Part shown: positions 45,801-56,850 of the stretch, one piece after another
Layout of the letters: each line of letters begins with the position of its first letter
Position numbering within the stretch: the stretch's first letter is position 1
Origin: Macrostomum hystrix
Taxonomy: Eukaryota > Platyhelminthes > Macrostomidae
DNA: 64,000 bases
Direction of reading: 5' to 3'
Assembly (NCBI GenBank): GCA_950097015.1
Contig: CATNEN010000007.1
Span: forward strand, 5,260,001-5,324,000
Made by a program: the position numbers and the translations under genes
Notes under the pieces: generated by a model
Told to the model about the DNA's origin: nothing
Database searches by the model: none
What the model saw: only the letters and a program-made list of their open reading frames with translations

Positions 45801-48800
45801 TTAGTTTGCAGCTGACAGGTTGAACGGCTAATCAGGACTCCAATATCGCATATTTCTCTTAAAGGGACGTGTTAGTTCAACGCATCGTGATACTTTTTTT
45901 CAGCTCTGCTAGCTTTAGCACTCTCAGAGCGATTCCATTTGGCCCGCAAAAGTGTCCGACTTTATTTTAGCGAGAACATGACAGACTTCAGCAGCGCTAA
46001 GCAACCATAGTTGACCTCATTCTTCTTTGACATCGCTATGTCTGGTATCGAGACGAGTTGGTTAACTTGGGAGGGCGCGCTGATGCCGCACTGGTAGCGT
46101 TCAACGAAGTTAGATTTTTTTATCTTCGATCGAGTCACAGCCGAACGAAGCATATTGTCAAGGCTTACAGCCGGTCAGTTCAATAACTGGCTCTTAAATT
46201 TTTCTTCCTGCTTAATCACTAATGGTTAAAAGCCCAAAGCCGATTTGACAAGCAGCCAATAAACGAGATCACTATTGTTATAATATGGCTCGTAGAAAAT
46301 TTGGAAAAAAATTCATCATGAGTCTACTTTGACTATAGCGCTTGTTACCTTTGATGATGGGCTCTACCACACGGCAAGTGCATTTGATTTATTTTCAATG
46401 TATGTTTATGCGACTAATTTTAAGCCGCATCACGTGTATTCTTTATGACGTGGAAGGAATTGCGGTGCCACCTGACTGTGATTATGTATACTTCCCGCTC
46501 GATATATATCCACCTGCTGCGGACAGTTAATTAAATTCAAGGCTTCACACTGGTTCTTTATTGTTAGGTTGCAAAAAGCTTACCGGCCATTCTTCCAGGA
46601 AGGAGTGCTTCCAGGAATTCACAAAATAATTATCCTCCAAATGTAACGCTTTCTTTACTTTTCAGAAAAAACGTCAGAAAAATAAACGCCGTTAGGACAG
46701 ACGTACGAGTATATCATTCAATAGTTTGTTGTAATTGCTCCCAAGTAGCAGTGGAAGGGTAGGTCTCCGATTGCTTGAAACTCCCAGGTCCCGACCAAAA
46801 ACATCTGCCCCGGACACCTGAGACGGAGCCCTGCACAGCGAGAGCTCACCGCTCTGGCTCACCGACGGCGAGAGTTCACCCCTCTGGGTCACCGACTATC
46901 CCAAAATGAGGATGCACGTGGACCCCTCTAAATTTTAGGGCACGTTAATTATCTTTGACTACATGCAAGCAACGACCAGGCAACAAAAAAGTATAAAATC
47001 TCAAATTATTTAAAATATGAGTACTTTAAAATTACTGAATTTTTAATTCTTTCCAGTGTGTAATTCTGTTTATGTTTTTTCGCGTAGGGTACTAAATCAG
47101 TAAAAAACGTGTGAATGCTCCTTGATATCCAGCTATAGAGATTGCCTCGAAGCATAACTTTTCGAACGTTAAATTAATCCTTGCAGGTGTGGAGAACCCG
47201 GACTCCGGAGTGGGAGTGTACGCCCCTGACGCCGAGGCCTACACGGTGTTTGCGGACCTGTTCGACCCGATCATCGGGGAGTACCACGGAGGCTTCAAGA
47301 AGACTGACAAGCACCCGCCGTGCACTCTGGGCGACGCCAGCCAGTTCGGCGACGTGGACCCGGAGGGAAAGTACGTGGTGTCGACTCGCATCCGCTGCGG
47401 CAGGTCGGTCAAGCAGTTCCCGTTCAACCCGAACATGACCGAGGAGCACTACAGGCAGCTGGAGGAGCTGGTGTCGGGCACGCTGAAGGACCTGACTGGC
47501 GAGCTGAAGGGCACCTACTACCCGCTGACCGGCATGACGAAGGAGGTGCAGCAGCAGCTGATTGACGACCACTTTTTGTTCAAGGAGGGCGACCGGTTCC
47601 TGCAGAAGGCGAACGCGTGCCGCTTCTGGCCGACCGGACGAGGCATCTACCACAACGACAGCAAGACGTTCCTGGTGTGGGTGGGCGAGGAGGACCACAT
47701 GCGCATCATCTCGATGCAGAAGGGCGGCTGCATCAGGGAGGTGTACGGCCGGCTGGTGCACGCGGTGAACGAGATCGAGAAGCGCATGGAGTTCAGCCAC
47801 GACGACCGTCTCGGCTTCCTCACCTTCTGTCCGTCGAACCTCGGCACCACGATCCGCGCCTCCGTGCACATCAAGCTGCCCAAGCTGGCCGCCGGAGGTC
47901 AGGACGCTCTGCAGCGAGTGGCCGACCGCTTCCAGCTGCAGGTGCGCGGCTCGGCCGGCGAGCACTCCGAGGCCGTCGGCGGTCTCTACGACATCTCGAA
48001 CAAGGAGCGCATGGGCCTCACCGAGTTCGACGCCGTCAACAAGATGAACCACGGCATCGCCGAGCTCATCCGCATGGAGAAGGAGCTCGAGCAGGGCGTC
48101 GACTCCGCGGTGGTCAGCTACGTCGAGGCCGGCTTCCACAAGCTGCAGAGCGACGACTCGTGCCACTCGCTGCTGAAGAAGCACCTCACCCAGGAGGTAC
48201 TGGACAAGCTGAAGAACCTGAGCACCCCGTCGTTCGGCTCCACCCTGAAGGACGTCATCCAGTCAGGTGAGTCATTCGTTCTTATTTCGTTTCTTGTGCA
48301 ATAATGAATCAGAGGCTGAGACCTGGTAGTCTATTAGTCGCTTCTTGTGAGAATTTTCGCGTGCATGAATTGTTCAGTCTCTATGCCGAGTCTTTATCCC
48401 TAATGACCAGTTTGTGCTTTTTAGACCGTCTGGTTCTCTGTAACGAAGTTGGGAGCCTTATGATTAGCGGCTAGCTGAACTTAAGACAATTAAATTAGAA
48501 GAAACAATAGTGGGGGTGAAAAAATAGGCGTAAATTTCGAAGTACAATATCCAGATAAATAATTGTGGATTGCTTGCTTTGAATTGACTCTGCTTTTTCG
48601 TGATTTAATTCACAAACAAGCGGAAGAATTTAAAGGATTAGATTGCAATTGATAATCTGGCAATTGTGAGATCATCAGCAATAATTGTATTTATTTTATA
48701 CTTTCTTATCTTTTCAGTGCATGAACTTAAAAAGCTTTTAAAAGCAAAGCAATTATTAATCAGCAACTCAAACGTAACGCAACAGCAAAGGTGCCCGAGG

Positions 48801-51800
48801 CCGTCCAGCATGGCGCTGTAGGGTTGGCGGGACAAGTGAACATGTGCGCCATTGTGTGCACACCAGTCAAGCTTTGGTGGCACTGTCCTGGCTTCAGGCG
48901 GGTTCAGAAATTTCGTTTCGCTAGCTAGGTGACTGGCGTGGCCGCTCTGCAGATGTGTGACGCCTCTCTTGTAGAAAGCAGCTCTTGTATGAACGTAAAC
49001 ATACGACGTTGATTTTTGCTGAATAACCTGAAAGCATCTTTAGAGATGTCTAGAGTCAATCCTCAGCCAAATTGTTGGGCACAGTCAAGGCTAGAAAAAG
49101 CTCCTTCATATAACAATAATAATAATACAATTAATAAAACATGGCCCGAAAATGGGGGGGGAAGCGACAAAACGCGCGCTTAAGGACTAGTTCGCGGACA
49201 TGTTTCACTCCGTCAGCCTGGCTCGGGGCACACGCGTCGGAGAAGAGCAGGTCGATGTAACAGGCCGATCGTCCCTGTCCGCGCCTGCGCGGTCCCTGCG
49301 TAGTCCACAGAAGCACATCCTTCAGCGGCTCAGGGCAGTAGGCTTCAGCCCTGATAACGTGCCCAGCCAGCCGCAGGCGCCGCTGTCTCAGCAGGCTGGA
49401 ACGTCAGTCGCGCTTGCTTGTACAGTGAGTCGGTCGTGTCGCTTCCAGGGCCGCGGCGGGCGCTAAACGAAGCGCGAAGCAGGGCAGCATGTGTCGCGAT
49501 GAGCTGCCTCTCGAGCGCCTCTGTCAGAGTCCAGGTCTCCGCATTATAGAGCAGCAAGGTCTCAACGACCGCCTGGAAGAGCTGCGACCTGGCACTGTCC
49601 GTCAGCGCTCGAAAGCAGCACCGTGCGCACTGATCGAAAGGCGGCCCAGGCCTTGCCGCACCGTCTCGCCAAATCGTCGCTCATGCCCGGCACTAGTCCG
49701 CCGATGATAAACGAACTGGCGGCACCTCGGAAGCGGGGTCCGTGGCCGCTGTCGTCACGGAGCAGAATCTCGGCCGGCAGATTGTGCGGCACCGTCAGCA
49801 CCTCGGTCTTCTGCGCGTTCACGATGAGACCGACTCGCCGCCGCCTTTGTCAGGCCATCCAGCAGCCGTTGGGCGCCTTCGAACGTCGAAGACAGCAGCG
49901 CAATGTCGTCTGCGTGGCCGAGAGCGCAGAGCCTCTTCTCGGGGTGCCGCCGGCTCGTGCGCCGACTCAGCAAGAAGCCGTCGTCCGCTGATGGCAGGCC
50001 GGTCCGGAGCACCCAGTCCATCACCAGTACGAATAGAAAAGGCGCCAGCGTGTCCCCCTGCAGCACTCCCGAGGTCGTGCTGAACAGGTCCGACAAGCCG
50101 TCTGGCGTCACTACCGCAACGATGATGTCCACGTACAGCGCCATAATGGGGGTAATCAGCTGCTGCGGCACATTGTAGGTCCAGAGCACCAGGGGCAGCG
50201 CGTCACGTACCACCGAGTCGAAAGCCCGGCATAAGTCCACGAAAAGAGCAACCAGGATTAACTGGTGGATGCGCGCTTCTTCGATGATGCGGTGGAGGGC
50301 CAGGATTTGCGTCACTGTGCCGCGGTGGGGCCGGAACCCGTTCTGTTCGTGTGGAGCCCGGCTTCTTCGGTATTCCAACGATGTGGGCAAAAGTCCACTC
50401 GTGAGGCGCAAAACCTCCTGCCAAGACGAATCGATTTCTATTACAGACTATTAGCATATTTATGTTTTTAAATTCCGTTCCAAACTTATTTACTAATTAT
50501 TGACATTCAGACATTCTACTCGATGATTACCAAGGATTACTGCTGCGACAATAACTCATAAAAAGATTCAAAGCAATATTGAAATAAAATGCATTCCAGG
50601 TGTGGAGAACCCGGACTCCGGAGTGGGAGTGTACGCCCCTGACGCCGAGGCCTACACGGTGTTTGCGGACCTGTTCGACCCGATCATCGGGGAGTACCAC
50701 GGAGGCTTCAAGAAGACTGACAAGCACCCGCCGTGCACTCTGGGCGACGCCAGCCAGTTCGGCGACGTGGACCCGGAGGGAAAGTACGTGGTGTCGACTC
50801 GCATCCGCTGCGGCAGGTCGGTCAAGCAGTTCCCGTTCAACCCGAACATGACCGAGGAGCATTACAGGCAGCTGGAGGAGCTGGTGTCGGGCACGCTGAA
50901 GGACCTGACTGGCGAGCTGAAGGGCACCTACTACCCGCTGACCGGCATGACGAAGGAGGTGCAGCAGCAGCTGATTGACGACCACTTTTTGTTCAAGGAG
51001 GGCGACCGGTTCCTGCAGAAGGCGAACGCGTGCCGCTTCTGGCCGACCGGACGAGGCATCTACCACAACGACAGCAAGACGTTCCTGGTGTGGGTGGGCG
51101 AGGAGGACCACATGCGCATCATCTCGATGCAGAAGGGCGGCTGCATCAGGGAGGTGTACGGCCGGCTGGTGCACGCGGTGAACGAGATCGAGAAGCGCAT
51201 GGAGTTCAGCCACGACGACCGTCTCGGCTTCCTCACCTTCTGTCCGTCGAACCTCGGCACCACGATCCGCGCCTCCGTGCACATCAAGCTGCCCAAGCTG
51301 GCCGCCGGAGGTCAGGACGCTCTGCAGCGAGTGGCCGACCGCTTCCAGCTGCAGGTGCGCGGCTCGGCCGGCGAGCACTCCGAGGCCGTCGGCGGTCTCT
51401 ACGACATCTCGAACAAGGAGCGCATGGGCCTCACCGAGTTCGACGCAGTCAACAAGATGAACCACGGCATCGCCGAGCTCATCCGCATGGAGAAGGAGCT
51501 CGAGCAGGGCGTCGACTCCGCGGTGGTCAGCTACGTCGAGGCCGGCTTCCACAAGCTGCAGAGCGACGACTCGTGCCACTCGCTGCTGAAGAAGCACCTC
51601 ACCCAGGAGGTACTGGACAAGCTGAAGAACCTGAGCACCCCGTCGTTCGGCTCTACCCTGAAGGACGTCATCCAGTCAGGTGAGTTGATTTCTTTTCTAA
51701 TTTACAAGCTGTCAAGAATAAATCTATTTTTTTTCCTCATGAGTTACTAATTTATTTTTGGTTCTTGAAGTTGACATTAGTATATTTTCTTTGGGAATGA

Positions 51801-53847
51801 TTTTTAGTGTGATTCAATTTACTTCTGCTGTTAAAATGTGATGTTGACGGGCTTATAGGCAAATTACCGCTGCTCCCCTGCACGGCAACGCTGATGTTAT
51901 TATCTATTTTTTGTTTACAAGCAGGACGCGTTTTGGAATGAGAAAGAATAACTTAATTCGACGGTCAGTAGAGCTTAAATAACATGGCTAATCACATTAC
52001 AAAATATTCACTGCACTCTTGCTTGGTGTTTAAAGAAAATTTGGGATGACCATGTTGAGGATGCTTGCCACAGAAGTCCTGAAATAAGACGGTAGACTGT
52101 GCTTTCTGGTGTCTGGCAGAGCATGCACGAAGATGAAAGACTAAATGCCCAGGCTTAGGTACTGAATAATCACGAGGATTATGGACTGAAGGAACAGGAG
52201 GATTATGGACTGAAGGAACAGGAGGATAATGTACTGAATGAACAGGAGGATAATGTACTGAATGAACAGGAGGATAATGGACTGAAGGAACAGGAGGATA
52301 TTGGACTGAATGAACAGGAGGATAATGGACTGAATGAACAGGAGGATAATGTACTGAATGAACAGGAGGATAATGGACTGAATGAACAGGAGGATAATGT
52401 ACTGAATGAACAGGAGGATAATGTACTGAATGAACAGGAGGATAATGGACTGAATGAACAGGAGGATAATGTACTGAATGAACAGGAGGATAATGGACTG
52501 AATGAACAGGAGGATAATGTACTGAATGAACAGGAGGATTATGGACTGAATGAACAGGAGGATAATGTACTGAATGAACAGGAGGATAATGTACTGAATG
52601 AACAGGAGGATAATGTACTGAATGAACAGGAGGATAATGGACTGAATGAACAGGAGGATAATGTAATGAATGAACAGGAGGATTATGGACTGAATGAACA
52701 GGAGGATTATGGACTGAATGAACAGGAGGATAATGGACTATATGAACAGGAGGATTATGGACTGAATGAACAGGAGGAAAATGGACTAAATGAACAGGAG
52801 GAAAATGGACTGAATGAACAAGAGAGTTATGTGGGGCAGATGGCAGAGGGCAGATGACGCATATCTTTTTTGATCAGTAATTTTTTTCTATTATTGTCTC
52901 ATGGCTATGCACTTACACAAACTCCCTCCCATATTCCAGGCGTGGAGAACCCGGACTCCGGAGTGGGAGTGTACGCCCCTGACGCCGAGGCCTACACGGT
53001 GTTTGCGGACCTGTTCGACCCGATCATCGAGGAGTACCACGGAGGCTTCAAGAAGACGGACAAGCACCCGCCGTGCACTCTGGGCGACGCCAGCCAGTTC
53101 GGCGACGTGGACCCGGAGGGAAAGTACGTGGTGTCGACTCGCATCCGCTGCGGCAGGTCGGTCAAGCAGTTCCCGTTCAACCCGAACATGACCGAGGAGC
53201 ACTACAGGCAGCTGGAGGAGCTGGTGTCGGGCACGCTGAAGGACCTGACTGGCGAGCTGAAGGGCACCTACTACCCGCTGACCGGCATGACGAAGGAGGT
53301 GCAGCAGCAGCTGATTGACGACCACTTTTTGTTCAAGGAGGGCGACCGGTTCCTGCAGAAGGCGAACGCGTGCCGCTTCTGGCCGACCGGACGAGGCATC
53401 TACCACAACGACAGCAAGACGTTCCTGGTGTGGGTGGGCGAGGAGGACCACATGCGCATCATCTCGATGCAGAAGGGCGGCTGCATCAGGGAGGTGTACG
53501 GCCGGCTGGTGCACGCGGTGAACGAGATCGAGAAGCGCATGGAGTTCAGCCACGACGACCGTCTCGGCTTCCTCACCTTCTGTCCGTCGAACCTCGGCAC
53601 CACGATCCGCGCCTCCGTGCACATCAAGCTGCCCAAGCTGGCCGCCGGAGGTCAGGACGCTCTGCAGCGAGTGGCCGACCGCTTCCAGCTGCAGGTGCGC
53701 GGCTCGGCCGGCGAGCACTCCGAGGCCGTCGGCGGTCTCTACGACATCTCGAACAAGGAGCGCATGGGCCTCACCGAGTTCGACGCCGTCAACAAGATGA
53801 ACCACGGCATCGCCGAGCTCATCCGCATGGAGAAGGAGCTCGAGTGA
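39685..53847 (+). CDS. Arginine kinase polyprotein: five tandem kinase domains, six exons
   Basis: An ATP:guanidino phosphotransferase that buffers ATP with phosphoarginine in the cytosol. Exons: 39685-39856, 39943-41022, 44082-45161, 47187-48266, 50600-51679 and 52940-53847 (stop TGA). Every intron is GT-AG in phase 1. Exon 1 gives the first 57 residues of domain 1. Each 1080-nt exon gives the rest of one domain plus the first part of the next (ending STLKDVIQS), and exon 6 ends the last domain at RMEKELE. The total is about 1,800 residues in 360-residue repeats, close to the usual monomer length. Each domain has the arginine-type specificity loop [39 protein letters not shown], the reactive-cysteine motif FCPSNLGT and [16 protein letters not shown]. 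All five look catalytically complete. No ATG precedes exon 1 in frame; CAG|GAC at 39685 is in phase 0, and the true 5' end is unresolved (39663 is an alternative). Confidence 0.93.
39943..41022 (+). CDS. Arginine kinase exon 2 (domain 1 body + start of domain 2)
   Basis: 1080 nt, acceptor TACGCAG, donor GTGAGG. It differs from the other copies by Glu in VFEDLF (Ala elsewhere). It carries GAG at offset 90, CAT at offset 262 and GCA at offset 847. Confidence 0.95.
41590..42420 (-). mobile_element. Degenerate jockey/CR1-like LINE relic in arginine kinase intron 2
   Basis: On the minus strand, broken frames contain [20 protein letters not shown], then [15 protein letters not shown] and LRVITGCH, then [20 protein letters not shown]. 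These are the order and motifs of the RT thumb and C-terminal zinc region of jockey/CR1-type ORF2. Stops and frameshifts are numerous, and the 5' part is missing. Confidence 0.75.
43730..44048 (+). mobile_element. tRNA-derived SINE, second copy, in arginine kinase intron 2
   Basis: Shares with 10211-10591 the head (AGCAGAGCG..., CTCGCACCAAGGTCC), CTCATTTGGGGCGCA, GTACACTGCCTGACGATGAG and GGCACCAAATAAT. It is internally shorter and more diverged. It ends in a T/A-rich TTTTATTATTTTC tail 34 nt before exon 3. Confidence 0.8.
44082..45161 (+). CDS. Arginine kinase exon 3 (domain 2 body + start of domain 3)
   Basis: 1080 nt, acceptor TTCCAG, donor GTGAGC. It carries GAG at offset 90, CAC at 262 and GCC at 847, with private silent changes near the end (CAAGAGGTG, CCTTCG). 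Confidence 0.95.
45162..47186. other. Arginine kinase intron 3
   Basis: About 2 kb of AT-rich unique sequence. I see no repeats, RT relics or exons, and no similarity to the other introns of the gene. Confidence 0.7.
47187..48266 (+). CDS. Arginine kinase exon 4 (domain 3 body + start of domain 4)
   Basis: 1080 nt, acceptor CTTGCAG, donor GTGAGT. It carries GGG at offset 90 (IIGEYH), CAC at 262 and GCC at 847. Confidence 0.95.
49131..50440 (-). mobile_element. Broken non-LTR retrotransposon in arginine kinase intron 4
   Basis: Minus-strand RT fragments in order: [19 protein letters not shown] (near 50400), [108 protein letters not shown] and a terminal [15 protein letters not shown]. It has frameshifts, and an apparent deletion between the first two motifs. 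There is no endonuclease. The 3' end runs into an (ATT)n-like tail near 49115-49135. The clade is uncertain (RTE-like thumb motifs). It cannot encode a working protein. Confidence 0.85.
50600..51679 (+). CDS. Arginine kinase exon 5 (domain 4 body + start of domain 5)
   Basis: 1080 nt, acceptor TTCCAG, donor GTGAGT. It carries GGG at offset 90, CAT at 262 and GCA at 847, plus a private silent TCT near the end. Confidence 0.95.
52165..52845. repeat. 24-bp minisatellite in last arginine kinase intron
   Basis: About 28 copies of GAACAGGAGGATAATGGACT plus GAAT (variants GTACT, GATTATG), ending about 95 nt before exon 6. The open frame NEQEDYGL is a by-product. Confidence 0.95.
52940..53847 (+). 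CDS. Arginine kinase exon 6 (domain 5 body, stop)
   Basis: 908 coding nt, acceptor TTCCAG. It matches the others until codon GAG of KELE, then TGA. The sequence after the stop has no similarity to the continuation of exons 2-5. It carries GAG at offset 90, CAC at 262, GCC at 847 and a private ACG (Thr, silent). Confidence 0.95.
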
Positions 53848-56793
53848 AGCTCTGAACAATGTCATTTTCGCAAATTTACATTTTGAGTTCAAGACTCACT
53901 ACGTCCTGGGGGTTCTCTTTGTGTACTTCTGTTCGGAATATTTCACACGCCTGTAGCTGGAAAAGTTTTAGGAAATCCTTCCTGAGATTTGCATGCGCTG
54001 AGCTGCACCTTCAGATATTCTTTTGTTGTTCTCTGCCATATCTCTAAACATTTTGTTTACACCCTAGCTTTTGAAATTGGAGTTTCTTGAAAGATTTATT
54101 TGGATAGTTTAGCACTAATTTGGCTTCTTTTCAAATTCGAGCGCAAGTGGCACATTTTCGAGCTCCAAAGTCCACTGGGTCGATTAGACCTGTAGGCAGT
54201 TTTGAGGAGTAGATATAATATGAAACCGTGATATGAGCTCTCGTGCCGCTTGTGCCTGTGTTCATCTATCGATTGAAGAATTCTGCTTTTAAATATACCT
54301 TCCCCCACTCGCTTGGCGAAGCGGGGTGTCACCCAAACCTGACCCGCTTTTTCTCTTCTGTTTTGCTTCCCGTACCGTTCAGTGTGCGCGTTTTTGTTGC
54401 AACCAAAATTTAGCTTGTTTCTGTAGTTCTTAGTAGAAACCCCAATAAAATAAATCCGAGTTTTGCCGCTGCATCGATTTGTTCCCCAGCCTAGCCTTTG
54501 CCGGTTTCATAGATTATCAAATAAATTTTGCTGTCCCAAGGTGGATTTTATTCAGACTTTTCATTTTTTCGCGTGACATTTCCGGTTTGAGTAAGCCAGC
54601 AGTTGCAAGTGGTCCGAGTTATTGTGCACGCGTTTACTAAGCGTAACTTATTCTAGCTAGATTGTGTTTTGTGGTCGTTCTGCCGACTAGCTTGATCATT
54701 CACATGAGTTTGGAAGAAACGTACACTCGTAGACTTTATTAATGGGGCATGCCCCGTGATGAGCCGAAAACAGTTCTTTAATATTCATGGATACATTTTT
54801 AAGGATGATTTTGGCTTTTAGCGTCTATACGTTTAGGCTTCTTCTAAAATACGAGACTTTAAGTAATTGGTCTTAAGTATTGGTTACGTGTTGTCATTGA
54901 AAGTGGCGTAGCCATGATTCTTATCCTCTGGCGGTTCAACAGTCAACTCGCTATCAGCTGGCCATATACGGCACGGCATACGACATTTGTATGATTATAC
55001 TCATATGTATGAGTATAAGTACGAGTATAAGTAAAGTAACATCTCAGGTGATGAGTCATGGATTGATAATTGATTATAACTTAATCAGACTCTGCCATTT
55101 GGGCTAGGCCCGTTTAAAAACTCATTGACACCGAAATCTCTAGCCAGTTGGAATTGGTTCTGCATTCTGCAATCAGTTCTTTATTTCATACGTTTACAAA
55201 AGAAAATATACATGTAAAGCCTGAAAGGGATACAATTGCCTTTCTTATAATGCAACTTGGTTTATTTTTTAGCTAGTACAAAGCATCACAAATGAATCTA
55301 AAAGATCTTCAAATCTTCGTATTCAAATCAGAGTCTGATCTCTCAACCCTTAAATGACAATTTCGAGAAGCACGCCGAGGGTTCGATTAGGGAAATTTTT
55401 GAAGCGAGCTTTTAAAACTGGTTCATAATAATCAAAATCTATCGAAAATTTGCACGTGCTTCACATATGTTATATAAAAAGATAAAAACTCTGCATTAAT
55501 CGAATTATCAATTCATAACAAATGCGATCGTTGTTTTTTTTAATTTAACGTGCTAGTAACTTCGACTATCGCGCTAATTTGACATAGTTGTATTCGTGTA
55601 AAGTTTACACTTTGCTTTTAAATTCCAACCTCCTTCAGCATACACTGTGATTAGTTAAACTAAACTAAACTAATACTGAATCACAGTAAAAAAGAAACTG
55701 GTATAACGGTCATTTTAAAGACTTGCTTCTTATTTGTTGATTTTGAATCGTGAAATAAAAGTAGTTAATTATTATATTAGATGCATAGTAATATTATATT
55801 TTATATAAATGCTCAATTATATTGTACTTATTTTTCACTATTATTATACGATATATATTTGCAAAAATATTATGTATATTTTTATACCTTCATTTTGTCT
55901 AGCTAAAACCTACATTTGTAATTTTTAGAGTGTGTACATGCAGCTGTCTAAATAGTATTGTTTATTTTTTATACATATATATAGTCATATTTAAATCTAT
56001 CTATATTATAAATAACTTATAAGGACACCATTATATATATACATATGTGGATTTTTAACTGAAAAATTTCATTTTATGCTTTGTAAGTCGATAGCTAGTA
56101 GATGCAAGCCATGTTTGCAAGCTCTGAGTCTGAGCATATAATTGGACCAACATTTCTTGGGTAAATTTAGTTAATTAAGTATTATTAAGTCATTATTTTA
56201 ATATTCTAATAAATAAATATAATTCATTAAATTATGTTTAATAGCTATTAAAATTGTATTTTACTATCTTATAATACTGTGAGTGAAAGGATGAATAAGT
56301 GTTTATCTGTATAGATATACAAATAGTTTAAATATGGCTAGAATATTACTTGCTCAATAATAATGTTTTTATCCCAAATCAAAGCACTAGATGTTTTGTC
56401 CATCCATGCTAGCTATATTGCTGGCTACCTAGATTTCTATCTCACCTACTAACTAATAGCTAGCTCAGAAATATTTTTAACATTTGAGATAATTAAAAGC
56501 TTCTATAAACCTCAAATAGACTTTGTCACAGAGGTTTACTAATGCAATGGTGCTCCATACTCTATGACTAGGAGGATAATTAGGATGTCTGTCTTTGTTG
56601 GAAGATTTTTAAATTGCTTAAATGTCCATAACACATTAGTATTCCTATAAATATGTTTATGCTAAATATATATTCCATGAGAATTCATAAAAGAAAAGCC
56701 AGGTTCAATCTTGGCTGTAAGACACATTTAGGGCATGTTAAATTACTTTTCAGTTAGACTTGACTCTTGAACTTTATTATTCTCAGTCTTCAG
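53848..56793. other. Arginine kinase 3' UTR and AT-rich spacer
   Basis: A candidate polyadenylation signal AATAAA lies at 54444-54449, 597 nt past the stop. A 10-bp-arm palindrome (TATACTCATA, TG, TATGAGTATA) lies at 54996-55017. The rest is AT-rich with no gene seen. Confidence 0.6.
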
Positions 56794-56850
56794 GCACAGA
56801 TCCCTGCCATTGCCAGTGAACACACAGAATCATTGTCACCAAGGCTAGCA

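Noticed and set aside
39943-53847. Arginine kinase repeats as an assembly artefact
   Set aside because: The introns between copies are all different and carry distinct transposons and repeats, and the copies hold private variants, so they are not one locus assembled repeatedly.
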